This document shows positions 54,901 to 63,600 of a stretch of 64,000 nucleotides of DNA, one piece after another. Each line of letters begins with the position of its first letter. Position 1 is the stretch's first letter. The notes beneath the pieces are model-generated. The model was given only the letters and a program-made list of their open reading frames with translations. It searched no databases and was not told where the DNA came from. The position numbers and the translations under genes are program-made. The DNA is taken from the NCBI GenBank assembly GCA_036925085.1, contig JAUPFP010000012.1, positions 3,268,460 to 3,332,459 of the forward strand. Direction: 5' to 3'. Source of the stretch: Brachycybe producta (Eukaryota; Arthropoda; Diplopoda; Playtdesmida; Andrognathidae).

Positions 54901-57900
54901 TAGGACGGCAATAGCCGGCATCGGCGCTTCGTTTCCATTCCAATATGTATTTTATTTCAGAGTACTCAGCAAAAGCGCTGAAACACAATAGGGAATCTAG
55001 AGAAAAGCAACACTGCAATGGTCAGGGTGACCGTTTGCAGACAGCAACATAGGGATTTACACAATTGCTTTTGTTTTCAGTTTTCTTTATACTAGTTCCT
55101 TTTGTGAAATTTCTGTTTATGTAATATTTTTTTCAGAGTTCTTTTCATTAAGCTCTAGCAAGGCCTTTAAATTTAAATAATAATAAACTGCCCTAGGATC
55201 AGCTCAACGGATCATTTTTATTTTTATTAAATAGTGAATGGACACCAGCAGGATTTGAACTACCGACCTCAAAGTTGGGAGTCAGAGACGCTACCACACT
55301 TACCAATTTTAGGATTGTTATATAATATTAAAATGTTAGCATTTACTAACATTTTACTATTATATAATAATCCTAAAATTGGCGAGTGTCTGTAGCCCAT
55401 GTGGTAGTCTCTCTGACAACCAATCTTAAGGTTGGTAGTTCAAATCCTGCTGGTGTCTGTTCACTATTTATTTAATAAAAATAAAAACGAGCAGTGGAGC
55501 TCCTCCTAGGGGGAAGAATTCTGAAAAAATATTCCAAAAACAGAAATTCCACAAAAGGAACTCTGAAAATAATTTGCAGCTTCTAGTATAAAGAAATCTC
55601 TGAAAACAAAATCAATTGTGTAAATCCCAATGTGGGTGTCTGCACATAGTCACCCGGAGTGTTTCAGTGTTGCATTTCCTTAGATTACCGATTGTATTTC
55701 AGAGCTTTTGATTACAGAGAACTGAAATTTTCCACTCTGAAACATCAGTTTTAGGGCAAATGGTTTTAGTACAAATGTTTCTTTATGGCAAGTTGTTTTA
55801 GGACAAACTTAGCTTTAATGCAGGTGGTTTTAGGGCAAACATCCCTTTAATGCAGGTGGTTTTAGAGCCAATGTCTTTTTAGGGCAAGTGATTTTAGGGC
55901 AAAACGTTCCTTTAATTCAAAGTGCAATGTGCACCTTAAATATATGCTGATGAGTGATAGAATGACAAAAAATTGGTAAGTGCGGTTATATTTTTAAGAA
56001 CTATTTCAAAATCGCGAATTTCTAACTCTCATGTTAAACTCCATTGAATACGCCCAAATAAGAAAAAACATCCATACGTAAAAATAATTTTTAAAAAAAA
56101 AAACAGAAAAAAATCAGCACGTGTGCCAATATGTTGGCTACACTGTGGTTTAATTGTGGATTCTATCACTCGATCAGCATATATTTAAGGTGCACATTGC
56201 ACTTTGAAAAACTTAAAATTGGACAACTTTAAATATGAAAAGTAAACATATTGCCACGGATGCTAGCGCTTTTTGTGGAGATTTTTCGAAGTAATTTTGT
56301 GATGTAGCCTCTTAACACTCTACAAGGAGAAGTCTGACGGTCAAGCACTCAGTTTTTATATGAAATTAAAAAAAATCATTTAAAAATCACTTGTTTTAAA
56401 AGATTAGTACTCGAATGTTTCCATATTGAAATTGCTTCTGAATCTGCTTTGTTATTGCAGTATGATGAGTGTAATTTGTCATTCATTTGAATTCTAGATG
56501 TATTCAAGCACGAACCCGCATACGAAGAAAACGAAGAAAAGTACAAGTCCATTCGAAATGGTAAGATGGTGAGGTTTTACATCATACATAATACAGTACT
56601 TAATTTCCAGTTTTGTGATTTTGTAGAGATCCTCGACGAAGACAGTAGTGATGATAGTGAAGCGGGAACGGGTGATGATGACGAGACCGATAGCGAAGAA
56701 GACGAAGATGGGGAAGGAGAAGGAAAAGGTATATTTCCTCCGTATTTGGTATTTTTTATTTTGAATATTAGGACTGGTAGAGGGTGAACTGAGACACTAC
56801 GATTACAACTTTTTAATCATCAGATCAGACTATCATCGATAGCACCGAAACAAACTTGGCTGCGTTCCGTCGCGTCGTCTATCTCACCATACATTCCAGT
56901 TTGGATTATGAAGAATGTGTCCACAAGTTACTTAAAATGGAACAGAAACCTGGACAGGAGGTAAGATTATTTGTGATCGTTGGATTTGCAAAATTATAGT
57001 CGTGGTTTCATTTGATTTGTTTGTGTTTTACAGGTTGAAGTTTGCCACATGATTCTAGATTGCTGCGCTCAGCAAAGGAGCTACGAAAAGTTTTACGGAC
57101 TTTTGGCACAGGTAAACATTTTAAAGAGAATAAATTTTGAAATTTCGGTCGTACTGTAGTTCTTGGCGAGATCAATTCATTGAGTATGCACGGTTATTTT
57201 AGCTAAGCATTCGCGTTATATTCGAATGTGTGAATTATAAGTAAGGCTGTACCTATCATACTTTTTTTTTTTTACCGAGCCAATGCCGGACTGATCACAC
57301 ACAAAAAAAATTGGCATGCCGATCGATTTAACCAAGCCGATCATGCTGATTTTCACTACCGATTTTTGCTGCTGGAGTTTGTTTCACAGCCGATTTCTGG
57401 TACAGAATGTGTAGGCTGTACACAAAGGCATACATACGAGCTGGGAGAGGGCAATTGCCCCACCCCTTTTTCCAAAGCTGTTGAGACAAAGTCGGATTTA
57501 AGCAAAACGGGAAAGCACAAAATTTTTATTTTTAATTTTTTACACACATAGCAACGGTAAGACAACAATTTCCTTTTAAAGATGAATTAGTAATAAAGTT
57601 GCTAATAAATTGATTAACCCTCAACTGCGTTAATTATCGAAAATCGGTTAACATTTCTTCGCTGGTCCGATTTTTACCGATTAGCAGTAAGGCTGTACCG
57701 AGCTGATTTTTGCCGATTTACTGCAATATCGGCAAAAATCGGATCCGCGAACAAATGTTAACTGATTTCCGATCATTAACGCACTCAACAATTAGGTCTG
57801 CTCCCGGATAAAACGGCAGCGGTGTACGGCCAATCAATTTATTACCAACTTTATCACTAATTCATCTTTAAAAGGAAATTCTTGTCTTGCCATTGCTATG

Positions 57901-60122
57901 TGTGTCAAAAATTAAAAATATAAATTTTGTGCTTTCCCGTTTTGATCAAGTCTGACTTTGTCTGAGCACGTTTGGAGAGATTGGTGAGGGTGGGGCAATG
58001 GCTCGGTTTAGTCGATCGGTATGCCAATTTTTTTTTGTGTGTGATTGGTTCGGTATTGGCTCGTAAACAAAAGTGTGATCGGTACAGCCTTAATTAGCAG
58101 TAAATCGGTACAGCCTTAATTATAAGCTTTGATAAATTTGAATTTAGAAAATTACTGTTCAATCAGTTCTGAGAACGTAGATGCAGATTTTCATAATTTC
58201 AAGATGCATTGATGGCAGGATCCGTTCGTTAATTGGGAGATGTTCGGTTGCATAATCTTTGATACCTTTAAATATTTTCTGGTTTTAACCTTCATTGTTT
58301 TCAAGATTTGCTTTGAAATGAGCATGTAAACTTAAATAGTAAGAAAACTTAGAAAAGCCAATCGTTCATACGGTGCATATTAAAACATTGTACATTAGAA
58401 CCCCAACTTACGAACAATTAGTATTTATGCATGTTACAGGGACAAGGAAATTGCGACTCCAAATTCATTTATCACGAATCAATATAAATGTCGGAAAAGA
58501 TAAATTCAACGTACAAACAAGGAAAAAAGGCATTATCTTCATGAGTTGGGGTTCGAATGAAGCTATGTTATTTTAGTCTAGCCAGATTTTTATTAGAATA
58601 TTGGGTGCAGTTTGTGAGCTTTGATGGCGTTCTTTGACTTGTCGAGCAACTCTCTATGCTCTTTTCTGCAACTTGTTTCTTCTCTTGATCGCGCGGTGAC
58701 CGCAGGGAGAAGATTCGAGCTACAGATATAGCCGGATTGTGATAGATTGTGATCATTCTTCTGTATAGGGGTGTAATCTGCACAGAAGCATGGGGACCAT
58801 CTCTTCTGGCCCCCATTGATGTACATCTTCCTTGATGGTTGGAAGATGTTGTTGCTCCTTCGGGATCCATATGTCTTCTTGCCTTGTGGTGTCTCCGGCT
58901 TGTCTAGAGAAGGGTTAGTTTCAGAACAAGTAGACAACGCAGTTTTTCATTGCAAACACTTTATTCATTCTTGTACGGAAACATAAAGATTACAAGAATG
59001 AACGTTCATTATTAAAGGTGCGTCCAAGGGCCCATGATGTGATACGGATATAAAATCAGACGTAGTACAAAAGTAGAGCAAGAGTGGACAAAGAACAAAG
59101 GAACATGGTCTTTTTATACCTCGGACCTGTGTACACCTTCGAGGTGTAACCAGTTCCAAGTGACCACGGTCCTAAGAGTATCAATCCGCCACTTGAATAA
59201 TAATTAAGAGAGGAGGGAGCGATGGAGGGCATACCCCGCACCTCCACCAAATGTGAGCTTTTGACGTCGACCTCATTATTTTACCAAACTTATGATGATG
59301 TTTTCCATAACTCGTTTCTTCTCCTGATCGCGCGGTGACTGCACGAAGAAGATTCGAGTTATAGAAAGAGTCGGATGGAGATCGATTGTGATCATCCTTC
59401 TGTGCAGGGGTGTAGTCTTCGCAGAAGGATGGGGACCATCTCTCCTGATCGACGCTGATGTACATCTTCCTTTGTTGTTACCAATTGAAGATGTTGTAGC
59501 TCCTCCAGGATCTGTATGTCTCCTTGCCTTTTGTGTCTCCGGCTTGCCTAGAGAAGGATTAGTTTCCAGACAAATAGACAATGCAGTTTCTCATTGTAAT
59601 GCTTTATTCATTCTTGCTCAGAAACATCAAGAGTACAAGAATGAATGTTGTTGATTAAAGGTGCGTCCTCGGGCCCATGATGTGGTACGGATATAAGAAT
59701 CAGACGTAATACAAAGTTGAGCAAAATAAGGACAATGAACAAAGAGGAGCAGGGTCCTTTTATACCTTGGACCTGTGTGCACATACGAGGTGTAACCAGG
59801 TCCAAGCGACCATGGTCCTGAGAATATCAATCCGCCATTTCGATATGAGTCAGAAGTATGAGTCAGAGAGGGAGGGAGGGACAAGCAGGAGTTGTTCCCC
59901 CCCCCAAGGCTATGGTTTTGGCGGGATCGGGAGTTACTGGGTGTTACAGAAGGTACTGTAGGTTAATTTTATTTTCTTAATCATGACATATCTTTTATAT
60001 TTTATAAGTCGTTAAAAATATTTTTAAAAACATTTTTTCGCAAACGATGATAATTATGATGATGTTAGCGTCCCTATAATATTATATCGCCCCATTGGCG
60101 TCCGAAGTCCTCTATAAGATGG

Positions 60123-60187
<65 letters not shown>

Positions 60188-62665
60188 TCTATATACACGG
60201 AAATACTCTAAATTGCCGATGAAAAACAATGAACGTAAATCGTAATAGAAATCTTAATGTGTTGCATTCGATGGTATTGAAATAGAGTTTGAAATGAAAT
60301 TTTTTTTTAAAGAATTTGGGTCTAATGATCGAAATGAAATTGAAATCAGTGTTATGTAATTTAAGAGCCTAGATACACTTTCATCTTATTGTTGTGAGCA
60401 GACGACAACGAGACAAATGCATGTTCTAACGTAGTGTTACTAAAACTTCAAGAAGTCGCTTCACAATCGCTCAATTAAAATACAGAAAAATACATTCAAA
60501 ATCATTCGTTTTTTTAACACCATGTTAAATCCCATTGGATCAAAAACCGTCCCACAAACAGTTAAAAAAACTCGTTAAAAACGTTTTAGAACAAAAAATA
60601 ATAATTAGCACATGCTTTCATGTATTAGCTTCACGATGTTTCCTTTTTATAAACTTTCAAAAGGTCCTTCCATTTTTTAATAACGTTTAAAATCGTACAT
60701 TTTTTAACTTCATGTTAAGTTCCATGGGAGCAAAACACCGTCCCACAAACGTTAGAAGAACTCTCATTAAAATGATTATTTTTATAAGCTTAGCATGTGA
60801 ACTTATTTTTCTATTAATTATTATGTGACTTGAAACCTGGAGAGAAAACGTTAAAAACCGATTTTCATTAAAAAAAAAGAACGCATCACCTACATTCGGG
60901 GAAATTTTGAACTAAACGCTGTATCTAGGCTCTTAAGTCATCAGAATGTAGAATTTTGTCAGATACTCACATGTGTGGTTTATTTACATTTAATTTAACA
61001 TTTGTTTTTGTTTACAGCGTTTCTGTCAGTTGAGTAGAAGTTATGTGGAGCCCTTCGAATGCATTTTTCGTGACACGTACGACACAATACATAGACTTGA
61101 AGTAAACAAGATGCGAAATGTAGCGAAGGTGTTTGCTCATCTCTTATTTACAGATGCCATCAGCTGGGGCGTAAGTCTGTATATTTTACATATATTTCGC
61201 TTTCAAGTATTTGATGACTTTTTTTTTTTGAAGGTTCTCGGCCACATAAAATTGAACGAAGACGACACGACTTCGTCCAGCCGTATCGTTATAAAGGTCA
61301 TATTTCAAGAGTTGGCAGAATACATGGGGTTGCCGAAACTTAACGAACGTGTTAAAGATCCGTAAGAACCTTGTAATTGACAGGTGAAAAACTGTTTGTA
61401 TTTTTGTGAATTAAGTTTCTCGTTATGTTTGTAATTATAGAACGCTGCAGGAAGCGTTTGCTGGGTTGTTTCCAAGAGATAATCCTGTCAACACTCGTTT
61501 TGCAATCAACTTCTTCACGTCCATTGGTCTAGGAGGCCTCACGTAGTTTTTATTTTTTTTAAATTTACAGTTTCTTTGTTATTTTTTTTGTCGTCTTCAA
61601 ATATGTTTCTTAATTGTTTTAGAGATGAGCTACGAGAGCATCTGAAGAGTATGCCGAAAGTTTCTGCCGTACGGCCACCGCCACCCGAATCGGTGGCATC
61701 TTCGGCACCGTCTGCGAACAGTAGTAGCGAAGAGGAAGACGAAGAAAGTAGTAGTTCGTCATCCTCGTCGTCATCGGAAGGTAATTTCTAGTCAATGCAA
61801 AGATTTGTTGTGACTCCATAATTGCATTTTAAGTTTATACTTTTGTATAACATTGTGTACGTTTTCAGATGAAAAGAAACGAAGAAAAAAAGAAAAGTCG
61901 AAGTAGGCCATATTTGTCAGAAAATTTTTTTTGTATTGTAATCTTTGTTGGTTTTAACATTTATATGTATTTTTTTTTTTTTTTCATTTTAGGTCCAGTT
62001 CGTCAAAGACACCGAAAAGTAAATCAGTTAATCCTCGAAAAAAAGAAACGAAACATTCGTCTTCTACACGTCGAAAAACTGTAAGTAAGACATCGTCATC
62101 TGATGACGATGATTCGTCTTCCGATGGAAGTGACGACGGGGGTAAAGAGGATCAGCGACGAATGGTGGAAAGAAAAAGGGTTCAAGAAGACTTGGGAGAA
62201 AGAGAAACATATCGTCGGAACGAGGACGTCAGAGATAGGGATTGTACAAACGAAGACGTGTGGGGAGGGAAAAAAAGAGACAGTAGAAAAGAGAACTTTC
62301 AAGAAAGGGATAGAAAAAGCAGGAATAACGATGTGCGGGAAAGAGAAAGAGTACATAGAAAGGAGGACCTACGAGAACGGGATCACAGAAACGACGACGT
62401 GCGGTGGCGGGAACGAGAGCATAGAAACGAGGACATACGCGAAAGGGAAGGAGAGCGTAGAAGTGATGTACGGGAAAGGGAAGGCGACCGTAGAAATGAT
62501 GTGCGGGAAAGGGAAGGCGACCGTAGAAATGATGTGCGGGAAAGGGAAGGAGAGTGTAAGAATGATGTGCGGGAAAGGGAACGCAGGAACGAGGATGCAA
62601 GGGAAAGAGATAGAAATCACAGGGATGAGGGAAGTTCTCGCGGTAGACATTCAGATAGAAAGTGA
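48998..62665 (+). CDS. CWC22: CWC22 spliceosome-associated MIF4G/MA3 protein, 17 exons
   Basis: The product is needed for pre-mRNA splicing and escorts eIF4A3 into the exon junction complex. Exons: 48998-49014, 49098-49967, 50036-50258, 53874-54002, 54078-54213, 54294-54397, 54484-54586, 56498-56560, 56627-56728, 56824-56960, 57034-57111, 61018-61170, 61234-61361, 61441-61542, 61623-61780, 61869-61902, 61993-62665 (stop). Sum 3210 nt, 1069 residues; human CWC22 has 908. All introns are GT-AG and in phase. Order: RS/KS-rich N-terminus (1-275), MIF4G (about 297-500), acidic linker (about 540-585), MA3 (about 590-705), conserved [25 protein letters not shown]-type tail (about 760-790) and an R/E/D-rich C-terminus. 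The ATG at 48998 has A at -3. A short first exon encodes MSSGS only. Confidence 0.96.
49098..49967 (+). CDS. CWC22: CWC22 exon 2: RS-rich N-terminus
   Basis: About 290 residues, starting [12 protein letters not shown] roughly 20-residue unit [15 protein letters not shown] is repeated three times near residues 60-110, followed by [13 protein letters not shown] runs typical of splicing factors. The end, [21 protein letters not shown], is the conserved lead-in to MIF4G. Long frames on other strands here are shadows of the repeats. Confidence 0.92.
50036..54397 (+). CDS. CWC22: CWC22 exons 3-6: MIF4G domain
   Basis: Exons 50036-50258, 53874-54002, 54078-54213 and 54294-54397. The text reads [78 protein letters not shown] and [14 protein letters not shown], almost identical to human CWC22 in this eIF4A3-binding region. 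Intron 3 is 3.6 kb and full of mobile elements. Confidence 0.95.
50414..51001. mobile_element. MITE-1 copy 13 (right end lost)
   Basis: TTAAGACGCTACATCAC at the left. The right arm stops at CGATCAGCATACATTTA, where a SINE-like body begins. CWC22 intron 3. Confidence 0.8.
51251..51454. mobile_element. Mutator-like MITE, second copy
   Basis: AGACAATTAGAAATCCGGAC and TTCTAATTGCCTGT ends, collinear with 1513-1716. No 9-bp duplication is visible here (ATCTCCCAC versus CATTTTCCT). Confidence 0.7.
51485..52376. mobile_element. hAT-type element with perfect 8-bp duplication
   Basis: Ends CAGGGTGGCAGTGATTTAAATC and AAAAAAATCAGCCACCCTG, flanked by ATTTCAGC at 51477-51484 and 52377-52384. Sub-terminal regions are stacked with GATTTAAATCA and AAAAAAATC words. 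892 bp with no transposase. CWC22 intron 3. Confidence 0.82.
52558..53205. other. possible third TTAAGAGCC-type element
   Basis: Begins TTAAGAGCCTATATATGTGACG and ends near GGATCTTAGATCTTAA. Interior words AAGATGGCG/AAAATGGCGG and TGACGTCACAGC may pair loosely with the left end. The inverted ends are too diverged for a firm call. CWC22 intron 3. Confidence 0.3.
53209..53372. repeat. minisatellite TTTAGGGCAAATG family
   Basis: About six diverged units of roughly 30 bp built on CAAATGTCCCTTTAGGGCAAATG. The same family appears at 55742-55912. Confidence 0.75.
53373..53873. other. CWC22 intron 3 tail, nothing recognised
   Basis: AT-rich sequence up to the exon 4 acceptor (TTATTTTAG). No repeat or gene identified. 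Confidence 0.4.
54484..56728 (+). CDS. CWC22: CWC22 exons 7-9: linker between MIF4G and MA3
   Basis: Exons 54484-54586, 56498-56560 and 56627-56728. Sequence [20 protein letters not shown] is followed by the conserved [20 protein letters not shown] (human NVFKMDPNFMENEEKYKAIK) and then a D/E/S run, [20 protein letters not shown]. Same order as human CWC22. Confidence 0.93.
54945..55228 (-). repeat. SINE-like body, reverse orientation
   Basis: Reverse complement of the body at 51002 and 55476: CTAGGGCAGTTTATTATTAT, AAAGGCCTTGCTAGAGC and ATTCCCTATTGTGTTTCAGC on the minus strand. It follows directly on the minus-strand tRNA-like head at 55229-55310. CWC22 intron 7. Confidence 0.6.
55229..55310 (-). 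repeat. tRNA-like SINE head, minus strand
   Basis: On the minus strand: GTGTGGTAGCGTCTCTGAC (A-box-like, D arm) followed by GGTCGGTAGTTCAAATCCTG (B box). Diverged from a functional tRNA. Confidence 0.6.
55311..55388. repeat. palindromic junction between two SINE heads
   Basis: ATTTTAGGATTGTTATATAA and, inverted, TTATATAATAATCCTAAAAT around the shorter AAATGTTAGCATTTACTAACATTT hairpin sequence. Confidence 0.75.
55389..55470 (+). repeat. tRNA-like SINE head, plus strand
   Basis: TGTAGCCCATGTGGTAGTC (A box), TTAAGGTTGGTAGTTCAAATCC (B box). Continues into TTCACTATTTATTTAATAAAAA and the body at 55476. Confidence 0.62.
55476..55742 (+). repeat. SINE-like body, forward orientation
   Basis: ATAAAAACGAGCAGTGGAGC, CTCCTAGGG, AATATTCCAAAAACAGAAAT and GTGTTGCATTTCCTTAGATT, collinear with 51002 onward. 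CWC22 intron 7. Confidence 0.6.
55742..55912. repeat. minisatellite TTTAGGGCAAATG family, second array
   Basis: About six units of roughly 30 bp, GGTTTTAGGGCAAACATCCC-like. It abuts MITE-1 copy 14. Confidence 0.75.
55917..56315. mobile_element. MITE-1 copy 14 (left end truncated)
   Basis: Begins inside the left arm (AAAGTGCAATGTGCACC) and ends GTGATGTAGCCTCTTAA. The centre is shortened. CWC22 intron 7. Confidence 0.82.
56824..61170 (+). CDS. CWC22: CWC22 exons 10-12: MA3 domain
   Basis: Exons 56824-56960, 57034-57111 and 61018-61170. The domain reads [48 protein letters not shown] and [20 protein letters not shown], closely matching the human MA3 domain. The intron after exon 11 is 3.9 kb and carries a hAT element, TRIM-like units, an AT microsatellite and a MITE-2. 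Confidence 0.95.
57242..58118. mobile_element. hAT-type palindromic element with 8-bp duplication
   Basis: Ends TAAGGCTGTACC and GGTACAGCCTTA, flanked by ATTATAAG on both sides (57234-57241 and 58119-58126). Most of its 877 bp forms one large inverted repeat (for example CAACGGTAAGACAACAATTT versus AAATTCTTGTCTTGCCATTG). An inner AAGGCTGTACC copy near 57690 suggests internal duplication. CWC22 intron 11. Confidence 0.8.
58119..58574. other. CWC22 intron 11 stretch, nothing recognised
   Basis: AT-rich, with one short open frame (58373-58576) lacking any support. Confidence 0.4.
58575..58846 (-). mobile_element. TRIM-like internal segment, second unit
   Basis: Minus strand: follows the LTR end CAACAACATCTTCC, contains AAGATGTACATCAATGGG and AGAAGAAACAAGTTGCAG, and ends near AAAGCTCACAAACTGC. 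Collinear with 59241-59491. Confidence 0.62.
58847..59240 (-). mobile_element. TRIM-like LTR, second unit (5' edge diverged)
   Basis: Keeps TATAAAAAGACC and GAATAAAGTG signals on the minus strand and ends GAAGGAGCAACAACA. The expected TGTAACACCC start is replaced by TGGTGGAGGTGCGGGG. Confidence 0.65.
59241..59491 (-). mobile_element. TRIM-like internal segment, first unit
   Basis: About 250 bp between two LTR-like units. Just inside the LTR is TTGGTAACAACAAAGG, which could be a degraded tRNA primer-binding site. No coding capacity, as in terminal-repeat retrotransposons in miniature. Confidence 0.62.
59492..59946 (-). mobile_element. TRIM-like LTR, first unit
   Basis: Minus strand TGTAACACCC start, TATAAAA at 59764-59758, AATAAA at 59608-59603 and GGAGCTACAACA end. 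Minus-strand frames here are not genes. CWC22 intron 11. Confidence 0.72.
59953..60110. repeat. single arm of the 29606-33606 composite family
   Basis: GGTTAATTTTATTTTCTTAA then CATGACATATCTTTTATATT, AAAAACATTTTTTCGCAAAC and ATATCGCCCCATTGGCGTCC, closely matching the left arm at 29560-29750 in reverse complement. It lies 7 bases from the LTR. Confidence 0.7.
60124..60181. repeat. TA dinucleotide microsatellite
   Basis: About 29 uninterrupted TA units in CWC22 intron 11. Confidence 0.97.
60361..60936. mobile_element. MITE-2 copy d (TTAA flanked)
   Basis: TTAAGAGCCTAGATACAC at the left and GTATCTAGGCTCTTAA at the right. Ends about 80 bases before CWC22 exon 12. Confidence 0.85.
61234..61902 (+). 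CDS. CWC22: CWC22 exons 13-16: conserved tail and serine-rich linker
   Basis: Exons 61234-61361, 61441-61542, 61623-61780 and 61869-61902. They encode [52 protein letters not shown] and [18 protein letters not shown], highly conserved in CWC22, then a poly-serine stretch with acidic residues. Confidence 0.95.
61993..62665 (+). CDS. CWC22: CWC22 exon 17: R/E/D-rich C-terminus
   Basis: The last exon, about 224 codons, runs from [10 protein letters not shown] through a RERE/NDVRERE-rich tail to HSDRK and a stop. It contains an 11-residue (33-bp) tandem repeat, [11 protein letters not shown], around 62460-62590. A donor-like GTAAGTAAG at 62081 is read through: the frame and composition continue across it. 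The plus-strand frame 62103-62717 and the minus-strand frames are shadows. Confidence 0.9.
62460..62590 (+). repeat. 33-bp coding tandem repeat in CWC22
   Basis: About four near-identical units of GATGTGCGGGAAAGGGAAGG plus CGACCGTAGAAAT. Confidence 0.85.
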
Positions 62666-62716
62666 AGGGTTTTGTTTTTTAATATCTTGTATCCGATTAA
62701 TCAATTTCTTCATATA

Positions 62717-62722
62717 ATTAAA
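62717..62722 (+). other. candidate CWC22 polyadenylation signal (ATTAAA)
   Basis: The variant signal ATTAAA lies about 52 bases beyond the CWC22 stop; no AATAAA occurs close by. The 62666-62993 stretch otherwise holds nothing recognisable. Confidence 0.45.
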
Positions 62723-62993
62723 AGTCGATTGTAAGACTTTGAGCAAAACATATACCCCGATCGTCTGGTTTATAAGTTTCCCTTTATAAACCCAAGGAGA
62801 CTTATACTATTGTTACAGTGTACTTTTGTTGTGTACAAGGATTCTGAAAATATATTCACACTCGTATGTAACAGATTTCGGTAACTTGTGCGTGATGAAA
62901 TGACTACAAGGTTCATTCAGAAAAGTGATATTCATTTTTTGAAATACAAAAAAAATGAATATATTTCTATTTTTATTGCTATTTTTGAGTAAA

Positions 62994-63600
62994 TTAAGAG
63001 CCTAGGTACAGCGTTTAGTTCAAAAATTTTCCGAATGTCGGCGCTGCGATCATTTTTGATTGAAAAACGGGTTTTTAATGTTTTTTCTCCAGGTTTGAAG
63101 TCACATAATAATTAATAGAAAAATAATTTCGCGTGCTAAGCTTATAAAATGAAAACATCATGAAACCAATAGATAGATGCACGTGCTAATTTTTATGTGA
63201 TTGTTCTAAGTCGTTTTTAATGGGAGTTCTTCAAATGTTTGGGTGACGGTTTTTTGGTCCTACGTGTAAGTATGTGCGAATTTTTTGTGGTTGTTCTAAA
63301 TCGTTTTAATGAGAGTTCTTCTAACGTTTGTGGGACAGTGTTTTGATTAAATGGGATTTAACATGGGGTTAAAAGCAAACGATTTTGAACCTTGTTTAAA
63401 AATAGAAGGACCTTTTGAAAAATTATTTAAATCGAGCACGTAAAGAACGATACTTTTTATTGCATTTTGCGCTTCACTGTATTTTAATTGAGCGATTGTG
63501 AGGCGATTTCTTGCAGTTTTAGTAACACCATATAAGAACACTCATTTGTCTTCTTGTCGTCTGCTCAAAACAACAAGATGGACGTGTATCTAGGTCTCTA
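62994..63600. mobile_element. MITE-2 copy e
   Basis: TTAAGAGCCTAGGTACAGCG at the left and GTGTATCTAGGTCTCTAA at the right, with all family interior words. Downstream of CWC22. Confidence 0.83.

Noticed and set aside
55229-55470. Two tRNA genes in opposite orientation
   Set aside because: A and B boxes are visible but the arms do not pair as a cloverleaf, no acceptor stem is seen, and both continue into the same repeat body.
58965-59884. Minus-strand frames resembling each other (30090-30317, 58965-59159, 59608-59805)
   Set aside because: Their similarity comes from homologous LTR-like sequences; they span TATA and polyadenylation signals and lack conserved starts or stops.
62081-62089. GTAAGTAAG as a splice donor in the last CWC22 exon
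   Set aside because: The frame stays open and keeps the same RS/RE-rich composition to the stop codon at 62665; no matching acceptor is needed.
62103-62717. A 204-codon ORF over the CWC22 C-terminus
   Set aside because: It is a shifted-frame shadow of the repetitive CWC22 tail; the true frame connects through the splice at 61993.
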